Source: CAZLGM01 sp964558875 (GTDB taxonomy: Bacteria; Desulfobacterota; Desulfobulbia; Desulfobulbales; Desulfocapsaceae). From it: a stretch of DNA of 64,000 nucleotides. Below the pieces are notes generated by a model, which was not told the origin of the DNA, did not search any database, and saw only the letters and a program-made list of their open reading frames with translations. The first letter of the stretch is position 1; every line of letters starts with the position of its first letter. Shown here piece after piece: positions 27,801 to 38,500 of the stretch. The stretch is taken from contig CAZLGM010000001.1 of NCBI GenBank assembly GCA_964558875.1, forward strand, positions 7,998-71,997. The letters are read 5' to 3'. The position numbers and the translations under genes were made by a program.

Positions 27801-28841
27801 TCCGGGATTCGCGTTAGCCAGCTTAATGGCTTCCCGTAATGTAAGGTTCCCCGCACTGTAATTACCATCATCCGTATCACCCGGGTTATCAACCTTATAA
27901 TCGGCCAACAGTGAAATGGTCCGGGTGCTGCTGAAATCGAGTCTGGACGCAACAGTGCCGTTGCCATATTCCAGCTCCCAGTCGCCGCCGGTTTCGGTTG
28001 AGCCGGTATCATCAGTCGATGCGGCCACATCGGCTTGGGTGAGTTTGGCTAAGCGGTTGACAAAGGCTTTGCCGGAATCACTCTCGGCTATCTTGCAGCC
28101 GTAGAGATTTATATCACCATCTTCAGATAGAGCACTTGTCCAGCCCTGGATCAGTTCCTCGTTCTTTTCAAGAGAGGCGGAATCCACCACATCGGAACCC
28201 AGAACAAAATGACCGTCACCGCCATGGGAGAAAACATGAACAGCGCCAATATCTTCCCGTCCTTCCAGGGTTTCACTGATCAGATCAAGGCCGGAGTCGG
28301 TGGATTGAACCACAATCACTTCAATCTCTTCCTCTTCCAACGTCTCGATGATCGCTTCCTTATCAGAAAGTGAGCCTGAAACAAAGGCGATCTCGTTTCT
28401 CTCTTCCTCTTCCCTGTCGCCACCACTCAACTGTTCATCATCGGATGACGAATCTGACTCGGATGATTCGGTTTCTGCTGCAGAGTCCTGTTCGTCAGCC
28501 TGATCGGTTGATTCGTCAGAGCTGCTTTGCTCACTGTTTTCGTTTGATTCGGTGGTGTTGTCCGATGAATTATTGCTGTCTTGTGCGGCCTGATCAGATC
28601 CAGAGGAATTGTCAGAAGATGAAGGGGTCCTGTTCCCTTCTTGGGGTGTGTTTTCCGGTTCGGAGGCGGGATCGGGTTCGGAGCTGGAGTTTTGCTTGTC
28701 TGTTTCTTTCTGCTGTTCAGCTATCGGTTCAGACTCAACAGGTGTTTTGTCACCATCAGTGGTGGTATCTCCTGTGGTATCGCTTTCGCCGGGACCGGCG
28801 GCGTCAAACAGGATTCGGTCTTCCAGTGCGTATATAGCCAT
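24894..28841 (-). CDS. Giant DUF4347 beta-helix protein 1, N-terminal part ending at a premature TAA
   Basis: It starts at ATG 28839-28841 after GGAGG. The first residues, MAIYALEDRILFDAAGP, match the LEPR-XLL type N-terminal motif of giant exported proteins; no ordinary signal peptide is present. Residues about 18-150 are an Asp/Glu/Ser/Gln-rich linker. Residues about 150-310 are a DUF4347 domain (IAFVSGSLSDKEAI, VHVFSHGGDGHFVLG, INLYGCKIAE, ADVAASTDDTG). Then come beta-helix module 1 and most of module 2, with SLREA motifs near 27830 and 26620. The frame stops at TAA (24894-24896) inside module 2, where the sequence continues in frame as NPYLRPLADNGG, the normal end of a module. Without the stop the gene spans 13083-28841, about 5251 sense codons. 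It lies 132 bp behind its paralogue. Confidence 0.85.
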   Translation of the reverse strand: MAIYALEDRILFDAAGPGESDTTGDTTTDGDKTPVESEPIAEQQKETDKQNSSSEPDPASEPENTPQEGNRTPSSSDNSSGSDQAAQDSNNSSDNTTESNENSEQSSSDESTDQADEQDSAAETESSESDSSSDDEQLSGGDREEEERNEIAFVSGSLSDKEAIIETLEEEEIEVIVVQSTDSGLDLISETLEGREDIGAVHVFSHGGDGHFVLGSDVVDSASLEKNEELIQGWTSALSEDGDINLYGCKIAESDSGKAFVNRLAKLTQADVAASTDDTGSTETGGDWELEYGNGTVASRLDFSSTRTISLLADYKVDNPGDTDDGNYSAGNLTLREAIKLANANPGADVITFADTISTISLAGTELLITDSLTINGEGRIIIDGGYVTGNFGSGTRIFNINDSDDTTNLDITLNDLTLQKGNSDSSVEHTGGAIFSRENLTINNTTISGSTATIWNGGGIYAGWGTTTINNSTISGNTAWSGGGVYAGRGTTIINNSTISGNTAGLGGGLGAWNSTTTINNSTISGNTTWNRGGGVSASYGDTTINNSTISGNTARDRGGGVYTRYSTTSVNNSTISGNKATYDDGGGVFIRADSGTTTTISSTIVGNNSGGGNDDDIFKTGGTLNVDYSLIETNSGFTIDTGTGNIIDVDPLLDDLADNGGPTWTHALLAGSPALNNGFHAAPAGQFDQRGAGFNRDDGAGVDIGAYEDQNPVLSLEVDYLVDEFDTDYSTGDLSLREAIELAKSPYIADTINFASSLVSGSTINMTQYDATTAPWGGQFEIAHDLTINGDGRITIDGGYTGTAGTGSRIFNIDDTSAGGDDSVNQNVTLSGLTLQNGNAYYYYGGGGSGNGYFGGGAIYSRENLTITNSTITKNINSGFSFHYSLYGGGILIKNSNSVDVTISNSTISYNTSSSHGGGLYVQTPDGATTISDTDFVGNTLSGGAVGGGAHITNGSGTTTISNSTFDLNEAGSVGGLYIRSDLGTITISDTTISRNEANWNFGGGYVRSDHSGTITIDNSSVYRNRAGNNGGGLGIKILGSSAEATVSNITVTDNEAQTLDGGGVYIRQVDGKLTISNSTISDNSAGGDGGGLFLYSWRGSSTIDNSTISDNEAANGKGGGVYVRTHGDDVTTLLSSTVSDNIADGAGGGVFSRAYDTSSFSVAGSTLSANESKGSGGGISVNVNETATISITNSTISGNETTAAHGGGVGVTVNSSGATSSITNTTITNNTSKQHGGGIHSSVLADNGTSRISSTIIGANISIDETSEDLYDASSADPLRQISADHSLISTLNGHGVADSATSGDGLGNIVG

Positions 28842-28928
28842 TACAAACCTCCAGCGAGTTAACTCCTGATTTGATCGGCTAACTGCTCCTATATGTTGGT
28901 ACCTACAGTGATTACAGCCCCTTAAATA

Positions 28929-28957
28929 AAACTACCGGAAGTGATGCTGCATGTCAA
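28929..28957 (-). promoter_or_regulatory. Candidate promoter of giant gene 1
   Basis: On the minus strand a perfect TTGACA (28952-28957), 17 bp, then TAGTTT (28929-28934), a weak -10. Just downstream TTTTATTTAAGGGGCTG resembles the leader of giant gene 2 (TTTTAAATAGTAGGGCTG, 40811-40828 region), suggesting the leader was duplicated with the gene. Confidence 0.35.
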
Positions 28958-28973
28958 ACGCGTTGTTTCGGTT

Positions 28974-31900
28974 TCAACCCAATATCCCACCCAACAGCTT
29001 ATCAACCTCAGACTCAAAAGCGGGATGCTTCTTCAACCGTTGGTTGATGCCCTGGTACCAGTCCAGATCAGCCCGGCCATCGATACTGATCAGGGTTTCA
29101 CCGGTATCAGATGTATGCTGAACATTCGATCCATCGCCGAGCAAGAGTCCCATTTCCAGTAAAATGGGCTCAAAGAGCGGATCATGTTCGAAGATGGGGA
29201 TCAGCTCCTCTAGCCAGAAGAGTCGGGTTTCACCGTAGCGTACTTCAAGGTCAGCCAGGAAATCCATAAGCACATTGGCGCTGCCGGCGTAATATGCCTC
29301 CAGTTCGATAAAGAACGACGGCCATGAGCTATACTCTTTTCCGATAAAGTCGATAAATTGTTCGCCGTCACTGTAAACGAAGGCGAGCCGCAAAAGTTCG
29401 GTCGGAGGGAGTTCCTCCCCGTCTGCGGGAACCGGATCAACCGCAGGAGCAGGGGGGGTGGGGTCATAACCATTGCCGGTCGGATCCTCAAAGGCACCCA
29501 TATCGATACCGGAACCGTCATCTCTTGCCTCACCCCGCTGATCGGTAGTTAAACCGTCGGGATTGGAACCGGAGTTGAGCGCCGGGCTGCCGACATACAA
29601 CAAGTGCGTTTGGGTGGGACCACCGTTGTTAGCCAGGGGACCGAGCCTGGGATCAAGGCCGACGATGTTGCCAAGACCGTCGCCGCTGGCAGAACTGTCG
29701 GGGATTGCATGACCGGTGTCATCAGACTCGATCAGAGAATGATCAACATTCAGGGTACCGCCGGCTTCGTGAAAAAGATCGTTTCCTTCGATGGCGGCTG
29801 TATTGTCGCCTATGATGGTGGAGACGATATCCGTCGTTCCATATTTGCTTAGAAAGACGCCACCGCCATTGCCATAGATACCGGTTGTATTATTGGCTAT
29901 GGTTGAATTCTTGATAGTGGTTGTTCCGTAAGAGACCTCAATGCCGCCGCCGCCACCATAGGTGAGCCAGTTACCGGAAATAGTGGAGTTTTGAATGGTG
30001 AGGGTTCCTCTGGTGGTAATGCCTCCACCACCCTCTTCAGCACTATTACCGGAGATAGTGGAATCCGTTATTGTCGCTGTCCCGGAATAAGAATTACTGA
30101 TACCGCCGCCGTTTTCTTCTATTGACTGGTTGCCGGAGATGGTGGAACCGTCCACTGTGAGCGTTCCATAACTATTATTAATACCACCACCGTTATATCT
30201 GGCAGAGTTATCCGAAATCGTCGAGTTGTTGATGGTGGTCATGCCACTGGTATTAATACCACCACCAGATTCGTTGGCATCGTTTTCCGAGATGGTTGAC
30301 TCGCTGATGGTCAGTGTTCCACTGTTGTGGATACCGCCGCCGGCGTTGTACTCAGCGGAATTATTACTGATGGTCGACTGGCTGATGATAGCTGTCCCGG
30401 AATAAGAATTACTGATGCCGCCGCCGTAATACTTGGCTTTATTTCCCGAGACGGTTGAGTTGGTGACGGTAACTGTTCCGGAGTTGAAAATACCGCCGCC
30501 GTCACCATAGGCGTAACTGGCCGAGACGGTAGAACCGGAGATGGTCAGGTTTTCCCTGTTGATTACGGCGCCCCCGTTTGCCCATGAAGCATAGCCGTTC
30601 TGCATGGTCAATCCGGCCAGGGTGACGGCTCTTTGAACATCCGGATCTCCGTCATCGACATTGAATATCCGGTTATTGTCACCGCCATCAATGGTGATCC
30701 GGTTATCGCCGTTAATGATAATACCACGATTTATGGTGAACTCACCGTTGGCAGGATCAATGTTAATTGTGCCGGTGTCGCCGATAAAGTTTTTGGGCCC
30801 GGGAAGACCGGGGACAGCATCCGGAAGATCATTTAGATCATCGGCAAAGACGATTTTGTCGCCATACTCGGCAAAACCAATGGCTTCGCGCAGGGAAAGA
30901 TCACCGACACCGTAATCGGTATCATTCTCATCCACCAGGTTGTCTACAACATAGGCGGTCCCTTCAAAGGCGCCCATATCGGCCTGTCCATCCCTGACTC
31001 TGTCGTAGTTCGGCCCCCGCTGATCAAATGGAAGCCCGTCAGGATTGGAGCCTTTGTCGATGGCCGGACTGCTGGAGAGCAGAGCGTGGGTCTGGGTGGG
31101 GCCGCCGTTATCGGCCAGTTCATCAAGCTTGGCCTCTTGGTCTAAGATATTATCATTGTCTATAGGTCCCCCGGGTGGAGTCGTGTTGTCAACCTGGTGT
31201 CCGGCCGACGTTTGGATCAATGAAAACTCGGCATTGATGTTGCCAGCCACATCCCAGAGGTCATCAAAATTTACAGCAGAGCTGTTCTGACCGATAATCG
31301 TGGAACGGAGTGTGGTTGTTCCTGCTAATGAGTAAGTAACTGCTCCTCCACCCTGGCCTGTTGCCGAGTTATCAGCAATGGTTGAATTTGCTATGGTGGT
31401 TGTCGCGCTTCCACCAAATGTCATGGCTACCAGACCACCGCCATGGGCAAAATAAGCGGGGTGGGTGTTATCTGAGATGGTGGAGTTATTTGAGATAGTG
31501 GAGTTGGAAATAGTAACTGTACCGTTCCAGTTATAACTATAGAGACCACCGCCAAAAGCAGAATCACCGCTGGTGGAGTTGCCTGAGATGGTGGAGTTCT
31601 CAATACTGATTGTGCCGTAACCGGTATAGATTATCGCACCGCCGCCGTGGGCGTCATCTCCGGCAGTGGAGTTGCCTGAGATAGTTGAGGTTTGAATACC
31701 AACTTGACCGCGATTGCTAAAGATCATCCCACCACCACCGTGACTGTCTTCTCCACCGGTGGAGTTATTCGAGATGGTGGAGTCTTCGATGGTGGTAGTA
31801 CCTGATGAACTGTAAGCCCAGACACCGCCGCCGCTGGCGTCATCTCCGGCAGTGGAGTTGTTTGAAATTGTGGAGTTACTGATTGTTGTTGTGCCGGAGT

Positions 31901-32498
31901 CGGTAGAGATGTACAGACCGCCGCCGTCAGCGTTCTTTCCGCCAGTTGAATTATCCGAGATCATGGAGTTTTCAATGCTCAGAGTACCTCTCTCAGTCAT
32001 CATCCAGACACCGCCACCCTCTGCACTATCTCCAGCAGTGGAGTTATCCGAGATGGTGGAGTCTTCAATGGTGGTGGTACCTGACGAGTGATAGATCCAG
32101 ATACCGCCGCCTCGGGCATCTTCTCCTTCTGTGGTGTTGCCCGAGACAGTGGAGTTCTCAATGGTGAAAGTGCCGGAATAGAGAGAACTGTTTAAGCCGC
32201 CGCCGTCTGCTGCCACCCCGCCGGTGGAGTTATTGGAGATAGTTGAGTCACTGACTGTGGTTGTTCCGGAGCCGACAAAGGTATAGACCCCGCCGCCGTG
32301 AGCTTCATATCCCTCTGTTGAATTGCCTGAAACGGTAGAGTTCAGCAGAACGATTGTGCCGGAATCTGTTGAACCATACAGTCCGCCGCCATAACCATAA
32401 TCTGCCGTTGTCCGGTTAGCTGAAATGGTGGAGTTCTCAATCCTGAGGGTACCGTCGAGATTTCTGGAATAGAGACCGCCGCCTCGGTCGGTAGCCAT
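28974..32498 (-). CDS. Giant DUF4347 beta-helix protein 2, C-terminal part after an in-frame stop
   Basis: It is in frame with the upstream part. The TAG at 32580-32582 lies 27 codons before the first Met used here (MATDRGGG), which has no ribosome site. It holds the rest of module 5 and module 6 (SLREA motif near 30880). Strikingly regular NNSTGG / DNSTAGD turns in module 5 suggest a stacked beta-helix. It ends with a helical domain of about 140 residues, closely related to that of giant protein 1 (WYQGINQRLKKHPAFESEVD, LLGGILG end). That domain is preceded by a Pro-rich linker. The extreme conservation of the last residues between the paralogues points to a shared C-terminal function such as export or anchoring. 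Confidence 0.85.
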   Translation of the reverse strand: MATDRGGGLYSRNLDGTLRIENSTISANRTTADYGYGGGLYGSTDSGTIVLLNSTVSGNSTEGYEAHGGGVYTFVGSGTTTVSDSTISNNSTGGVAADGGGLNSSLYSGTFTIENSTVSGNTTEGEDARGGGIWIYHSSGTTTIEDSTISDNSTAGDSAEGGGVWMMTERGTLSIENSMISDNSTGGKNADGGGLYISTDSGTTTISNSTISNNSTAGDDASGGGVWAYSSSGTTTIEDSTISNNSTGGEDSHGGGGMIFSNRGQVGIQTSTISGNSTAGDDAHGGGAIIYTGYGTISIENSTISGNSTSGDSAFGGGLYSYNWNGTVTISNSTISNNSTISDNTHPAYFAHGGGLVAMTFGGSATTTIANSTIADNSATGQGGGAVTYSLAGTTTLRSTIIGQNSSAVNFDDLWDVAGNINAEFSLIQTSAGHQVDNTTPPGGPIDNDNILDQEAKLDELADNGGPTQTHALLSSSPAIDKGSNPDGLPFDQRGPNYDRVRDGQADMGAFEGTAYVVDNLVDENDTDYGVGDLSLREAIGFAEYGDKIVFADDLNDLPDAVPGLPGPKNFIGDTGTINIDPANGEFTINRGIIINGDNRITIDGGDNNRIFNVDDGDPDVQRAVTLAGLTMQNGYASWANGGAVINRENLTISGSTVSASYAYGDGGGIFNSGTVTVTNSTVSGNKAKYYGGGISNSYSGTAIISQSTISNNSAEYNAGGGIHNSGTLTISESTISENDANESGGGINTSGMTTINNSTISDNSARYNGGGINNSYGTLTVDGSTISGNQSIEENGGGISNSYSGTATITDSTISGNSAEEGGGGITTRGTLTIQNSTISGNWLTYGGGGGIEVSYGTTTIKNSTIANNTTGIYGNGGGVFLSKYGTTDIVSTIIGDNTAAIEGNDLFHEAGGTLNVDHSLIESDDTGHAIPDSSASGDGLGNIVGLDPRLGPLANNGGPTQTHLLYVGSPALNSGSNPDGLTTDQRGEARDDGSGIDMGAFEDPTGNGYDPTPPAPAVDPVPADGEELPPTELLRLAFVYSDGEQFIDFIGKEYSSWPSFFIELEAYYAGSANVLMDFLADLEVRYGETRLFWLEELIPIFEHDPLFEPILLEMGLLLGDGSNVQHTSDTGETLISIDGRADLDWYQGINQRLKKHPAFESEVDKLLGGILG

Positions 32499-32579
32499 AC
32501 TGGTGGTGATTGTACTGTCGATCAGGTGCAGGTTCTCGCGGCTTAAAACAGCGCCGCCGTCGCCTGCAGCATTGCCATT

Positions 32580-35500
32580 CTACATCCTCAAGCCGCTTAA
32601 CCGCACATCCGAATTAAAACTGTTGTCACTGTCATCGATATTGAAAATCCGGCTGCCGCTGCCAGGGTCGACACCGTCATAGCCGCCGTCAATGGTTATT
32701 CGTCCCTCGCCTTCAATGATCAGATGTCCTGTAATGGCCAATTCACCCAGGGTCAAATTGATGGTGCCGGTATCGCCGATAAAGTTCTTGCCGCCGGGAG
32801 CCCCATCAGGCGCATCGTTGAGATCATCGGCAAACATGATTTTATCACCGGCCATGGCCTGGCCGATGGCTTCACGCAGGGAGAAATCACCATGACCGTG
32901 ATCGCCTTCATTGGCGGCTTCATCCACCAGGTTATCAACAATCCAGGCAGTCCCCTCAAAGGCGCCCATGTCGGTCTGCACCCCCTGGGTTCGCTGATAG
33001 TTCGGTCCCCGTTGGTCAAAGCCAAGCCCGCTGGGATTTGAGCCGCTGTTGCTGGCCGGGCTGCCTGCAAGCAGAGCATGGGTCAAGGTAGGTCCGCCGT
33101 TATCGGCCAGTACGTCGAGCAAGGGATCCTGACCGATGATGTTATTGCGGTCAAAATCACCGCTGCCTGTGGACGGATCGTTATCCACCTGATGACCATC
33201 CGCTGTCTGGATTAACGAGTATTCGACGCTTAAGGGATTGCCGGCCCCCAAGTCGGCAAGATCATTGCCCGTTCCGGTTGCAGAGTTGTTGCCGATAATG
33301 GTGGATTTGATCGAGGTTGCGGAACCTTCCCCATCAAGAGCAGCGCCGCCGCCGTCACTGTCGGCTCCTGTGGTAGAGTTGTGGGCAATGGTGGAGTTTT
33401 CGATACTGGTTATGCCGTCATCATATGTACGGGCATACAGACCACCGCCATGGGCAGAGTCTCCGGCTGTGGAGTTGCCGGAGATTGTGGCGTTGGATAC
33501 TTTGGCAACTCCTCCATAATTGTTCATCCATATACCACCACCACTGGCCTTGTCTCCACCAGTAGAATTACCCGAAACGGTAGCGTTTTCAACAGTGAGA
33601 GTGCCGCTACCCACAACCGCCGTCAGACCGCCGCCAAAACTATAATTGCCAGTGGTCGTGTTATCCGCGATAGTTGTGTTTGAAATGGTGGCAATACCAT
33701 CAGCAGATATAACAAGAGCGCCACCCCCGGCAGCATAGCTTCCGGCGGTGGAGTTGTTTGAAATTGTCGAATTGTTGATACTGACTATGTTGTCATCAGT
33801 AAAAGCTATCAGGCCGCCACCGTGAGCATAATCCCCTGTTGTGGAATTATCCGATATGGTCGAGTTGTCGATTGTAACTGTGCCAACGTCGGAATACACC
33901 ATCAGGCCGCCGCCGAAACTGTAGACATCCGCCGTGGAATTACCGGTGATGGTGGCGTTTGAGACTGTTGTCCTGCCGTAGTAGCTCTCGATGTAGAGAC
34001 CGCCGCCATGAGCATAAAGACCGCCCGTGGAGTTGTCTGAGACGGTGAGGTCTGAAATCGAAATGGTGCCGTGATATGATGCAACAAAGACACCGCCACC
34101 GTAACCATAATCACCAGCAGTTGAGTTGTTTGAGATGGTGGAATTTTTAATGGTGATGGTGCCGTATTCCGTCCCCAGGGACAGACCGCCGCCGGTGGCT
34201 TCATAACCAGCAGTTGAGTTATTGCTGATGGTGGAGTTTTCGATGGTGATGTTGCCATAGATGGTGTAGGCGCTTACACCGCCGCCGTAAGCCTGGTCTC
34301 CGGTGGTTCTGTTGCCTGTGATGGTACAGTCAGAGATAGTCAGACTCTCCTTGCTGTAGATTGCCCCGCCGGGTCCGGCAGCAACACCATTCTGTAGTGT
34401 CATGCCGGCCAGATGGACGTCGATATCCGGGGTACCGGGTGCGGAGTTGCCGTCGTCAATCAGGAAGATCCGGCTGCTCCAGCGAGCGTCGATACCGATT
34501 CGGCCATCACCGTCAATGATGAGATTCTTATCAATCTCAAATTGGCCCAGAGCGTTATCCATATTGATGGTGCCGGTGTTGCCAATCCAGTTTTTACCGC
34601 CGGGCGCACCATCATCCGCATTATTGAGATTGCCTGCAAAGATGATCTTATCACCATAGTCAGCATTAAAGATGGCCTCGCGCAGGGTGTAGTCACCGAC
34701 GCCATAATCACCATCCAGTTCATCCACCAGAGAGTCGACCACATGGGTACGAAAATATTCAATGGCGCCGATATCGGCCTGGCCGTCCTTCTCCCGCTGA
34801 TAGTTGGGTCCGCGCTGATCGTACTGGAGCGTATTTGGGTTGGCGCCGGCGTTGTAGGCAAGGCTGCCGGCCAAAAGGGCGTGGGTCAAGGTGGGACCGC
34901 CATTATCGGCCAGCGAATCAAGCATGAAGTCTTCATCGATAATATTGTTCTGGTCCGTACCGCCGGTACCAGTTCCCTGGTTATTATCGACCAGGTGACC
35001 ATCCATTGTTTTAATCAGTGAATATTCGACGTTAAAAACACCGCCTGCTTCCAGGAGATCATTGCCCAAAATACCTGCCCGGTTGTTAGCAATGATGGTT
35101 GAAATCATGTCGGTTGTGCCGCCGGATGTGGTGACAAACAGACCGCCGCCATAATAGCCGCCAACGTTTTCGGCAATGGTTGAGTTGGCAATTTCAGCAC
35201 TACCCGAACTGGTGTTCAGATAGACGCCGCCGCCGAAATAGTCTGCTCTATTGCCCGAGATGGTTGAGTTGCTGATAGCAGTTGTTCCGCTAAGAATATG
35301 GGTGCCTGGAGGTGGGCCGCCAGGAGGTGTGGGGCTGGCAGCAGTTATCGCAAAAACACCGCCGCCTTGTGCGAAGGCTGTGTTCTCCGAGAGAGTGGAT
35401 TGATAGATTGTTGTCGTGCCTGCGAGGGCCCTTGAAAAAATCCCGCCTCCGGAATAACCAGCATGATTTCCGGAGATCGTTGTGCGGTTGATATCAACTA

Positions 35501-38500
35501 TACTGCCCTGGTTCAATAAACCAGGTTCAGAGGCCTCGTTATAGACAAATAGTCCACCGCCGTAAGAGCCTGCCCTGTTATCTGAAATTGTGGAGTTGTT
35601 GATGGTGACTATGGAGTAATCATCACCTTTGGCAAAGCTGTTCAGGAAGACACCACCGCCATCGCCTGCGGCCCTGTTTTCAGAGATGGTGGAGTTTTCG
35701 ATGGTGAGTATGCCGATGCCGTATTCGCTGGAAGAGCTGGCAGCCCTGGCCCAAACACCGCCGCCATGAGAGTCATCTCCCGCTGTTGAGTTACCGGTAA
35801 TTATGGAGTTGGAAATCGTCGTGGCTGCGCCGTCGCTGGTTCTAAGATACATGCCGCCGCCATGAGAGTCATCTCCCGCTGTTGAATTGCCGGTAATCGT
35901 AGAGTTGGCAATGGTGATCTCCAGGATACCGCCGGGGTAGCTCTGGAAAGCCTTGGAGAAAAGACCACCGCCGTGAGAAGAATTTCCTTCTGTTGAATTG
36001 TCCGAAATGGTGGTATGTGAAATTGTGGTTGTACTGTCCCTGCGGGTCCAGGCAAATAGATCGCCACCGTAACCAGCGTTTTTAGTAGTGGTGTTGCCAC
36101 TGATTAAGGAATTGGAGATCTCAAGTTCACTGCCTTTCCATGTCCTGGTGTATAGACCACCACCATGGCCACCCGATCCGGTTGTTTCGTTTCCTGAAAC
36201 AGTCGAACTGGTAATCTTTGTTGTACTGTATTCGGAAGTAACAATACATAGACCTCCACCGTAGGCATTCATTCCTGCTGTGTCATTTGTCGAAAAGGTC
36301 GAATTGGAAATTATAGCTTTACTGTTATCGGTCTCAATGAATAGCCCGCCGCCATGGGCAATGTCTCCCATGGTGTAATTACCGGAGAAGGTGGAGTTGG
36401 AAATAAAGGCATAACTGCTGTTGTCTGCAGTGATAAATACGCCGCCGCCGTAAGAGCTAGTTCCCCTGGTGGAATTACCCGAGATGATGGAGTTGGAAAT
36501 GTCTATGGTCCCACCCACATCGGTGGAGAGGGCTAAACCGCCGCCAACACCAGTAAATGTCGCTGTGCTGTTTTTAGAGATTGTGGAGCCCAGGATTTCA
36601 ATGGTGCCGTCCTCATTGTCAGAAAAGATGCCGCCACCGGATAGTGCCGTACTGCCGGTGATTGTACAGTTGACAACCTTAAGTGACTCTGTGGAGAAAA
36701 TAGCGCCACCGACATCACCTGCTGCATTACCGTTCTGCAGGGTCAGACCGGAGAGGGTGACCTCGAGGAGAGGGCCAGGACCCGGATCATTGATATTAAA
36801 AATCCGAACACCGGTACCGGGATCAGCGCCATCATAGCCGCCGTCAATGGTGATCCGGCCGTCGCCGTCAATGGATAGGTTTTGATCGATTTTAAACTCG
36901 CCGTCAGCATGGATCATACCAATGGTGCCGGATGTCGGCCAAGGCCCACCAGACAGATCATTCAATTGATCGGCAAAGGTGATCAATTCGCCTTCTTGAG
37001 CCCGGTCTATCGCTTCCCTGAGGGAGTAATCGCCCCAGCTGTAATCGGTGTCTTTTTCATCTACCAGGGTGTCGACAGCATGGAAATACTCAATTGCCCC
37101 CATATCGATGGTTCCCTGCACCCTGGCAAAACCGTCTCCTCGCTGATCGTTAATCAGGCCCCAGGGATTTGCGCCACCATTAATGGCCGGACTGTCATTG
37201 CCAAGGGCATGGGTCAGTGTCGGGCCGCCGTTGTCGGCCAGGGGCCCAAGCTGCGGATCGTAACCGACAATGTTGCCGCTCACACCGTTGGCAACCGTAT
37301 GATCGCCACCACCTTGTGTTTCAATCAGCGTATGGAAAACGATGAAGAAGCCGCCACCAGGTTGACGCAAAAGATCATGACCGATGGAGCCGGTGCCCTG
37401 AACACTGTTGTCGCCGATAATGGTGGAACTAATAATCATAAACCCACCGTGAGTGTCGGCGTAGACACCACCACCATCAGCATTATTTCCAGAAGTGTCG
37501 TTCCCTGAGATGGTGGAGTTTTCGATTAGGGTGGTACCGCTGGCATAAGTCAAGGTGTATATACCGCCGCCGTCAGCATCAACTCCGGAGGTTTTATTTC
37601 CGGAGATGGTGCTGTAGGTAATTTCCGTGGTGCCGCCTCCGGTCTTCGGCCAGGCACCGCCGGCGTCGGCATTATGTGCAGAGGTTTTATTTCCGGAGAT
37701 GGTGCTGTAGGTAATTTCCGTGGTGCCACTGCCAAAAGTCCAGGCGTATAAGCCGCCGCCGGAGTTATTATCTCCGGAGGTAGAGTTTCCTGAGATGGTG
37801 CTGTTGGCAATTTTGATGTTACCGGTACCGCTGGTCCGGGCGTGTACGCCGCCGCCGTCAGCATTATTTCCAGAGGTTTTGTTTCCCGAGATGGTGGAGT
37901 AATTAATTTCAGTATCAGCGGTGCCAGAAGTCAAAGCGAATACAGCGCCACCGTAACTCCCTGCACTATTGCCGGAAATGGTCGAGTTTGAGATGGTTAA
38001 ATGATCTGTGCCTTCAATCCTGGAAAAAACAGCGCCGCCCGCCGCTGCTCCTGAATGCCCATTCTGCAGAGTCAAGCCATTGATCGTGATCGCGCTGTCG
38101 TTATCTGCGGAGTCAATATAAAAAATGCGGCTGCCGCTGCCGGGAACAAATTCATCATAGCCGCCATCAAGGGTAATATTTCCAGCCCCGTCAATAAATA
38201 AGTCATCGGTGATCCCAAACTGACCCATATCCATATCGATGGTGCCACTATTGCCGATAAAATTCTTGCCGCCGGGAGCCCCATCGGCAGCATCGTTGAG
38301 ATCATCGGCAAACCAGATATTGTCAACGCGGGCATCCGAATTGGCAAGAGTAATGGCTTCGCGAAGAGAAAAATCACCCGGTGTGTAGTCAGTGTCCAGC
38401 TCATCTACCAGGCTGTCGACAACCAGGATGGGGGATTGATCCTCATAAGCGCCCATATCGACACCAGCCACATTTCTGTCATATCCTGCACCCCGTTGGT

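Noticed and set aside
24894..32582. Recoding of TAA and TAG as glutamine in this organism
   Set aside because: Other genes in the window end normally at TAA (7682-7684), TAG (7717-7719, 2643-2645) and TGA, so a genome-wide code change is unlikely.
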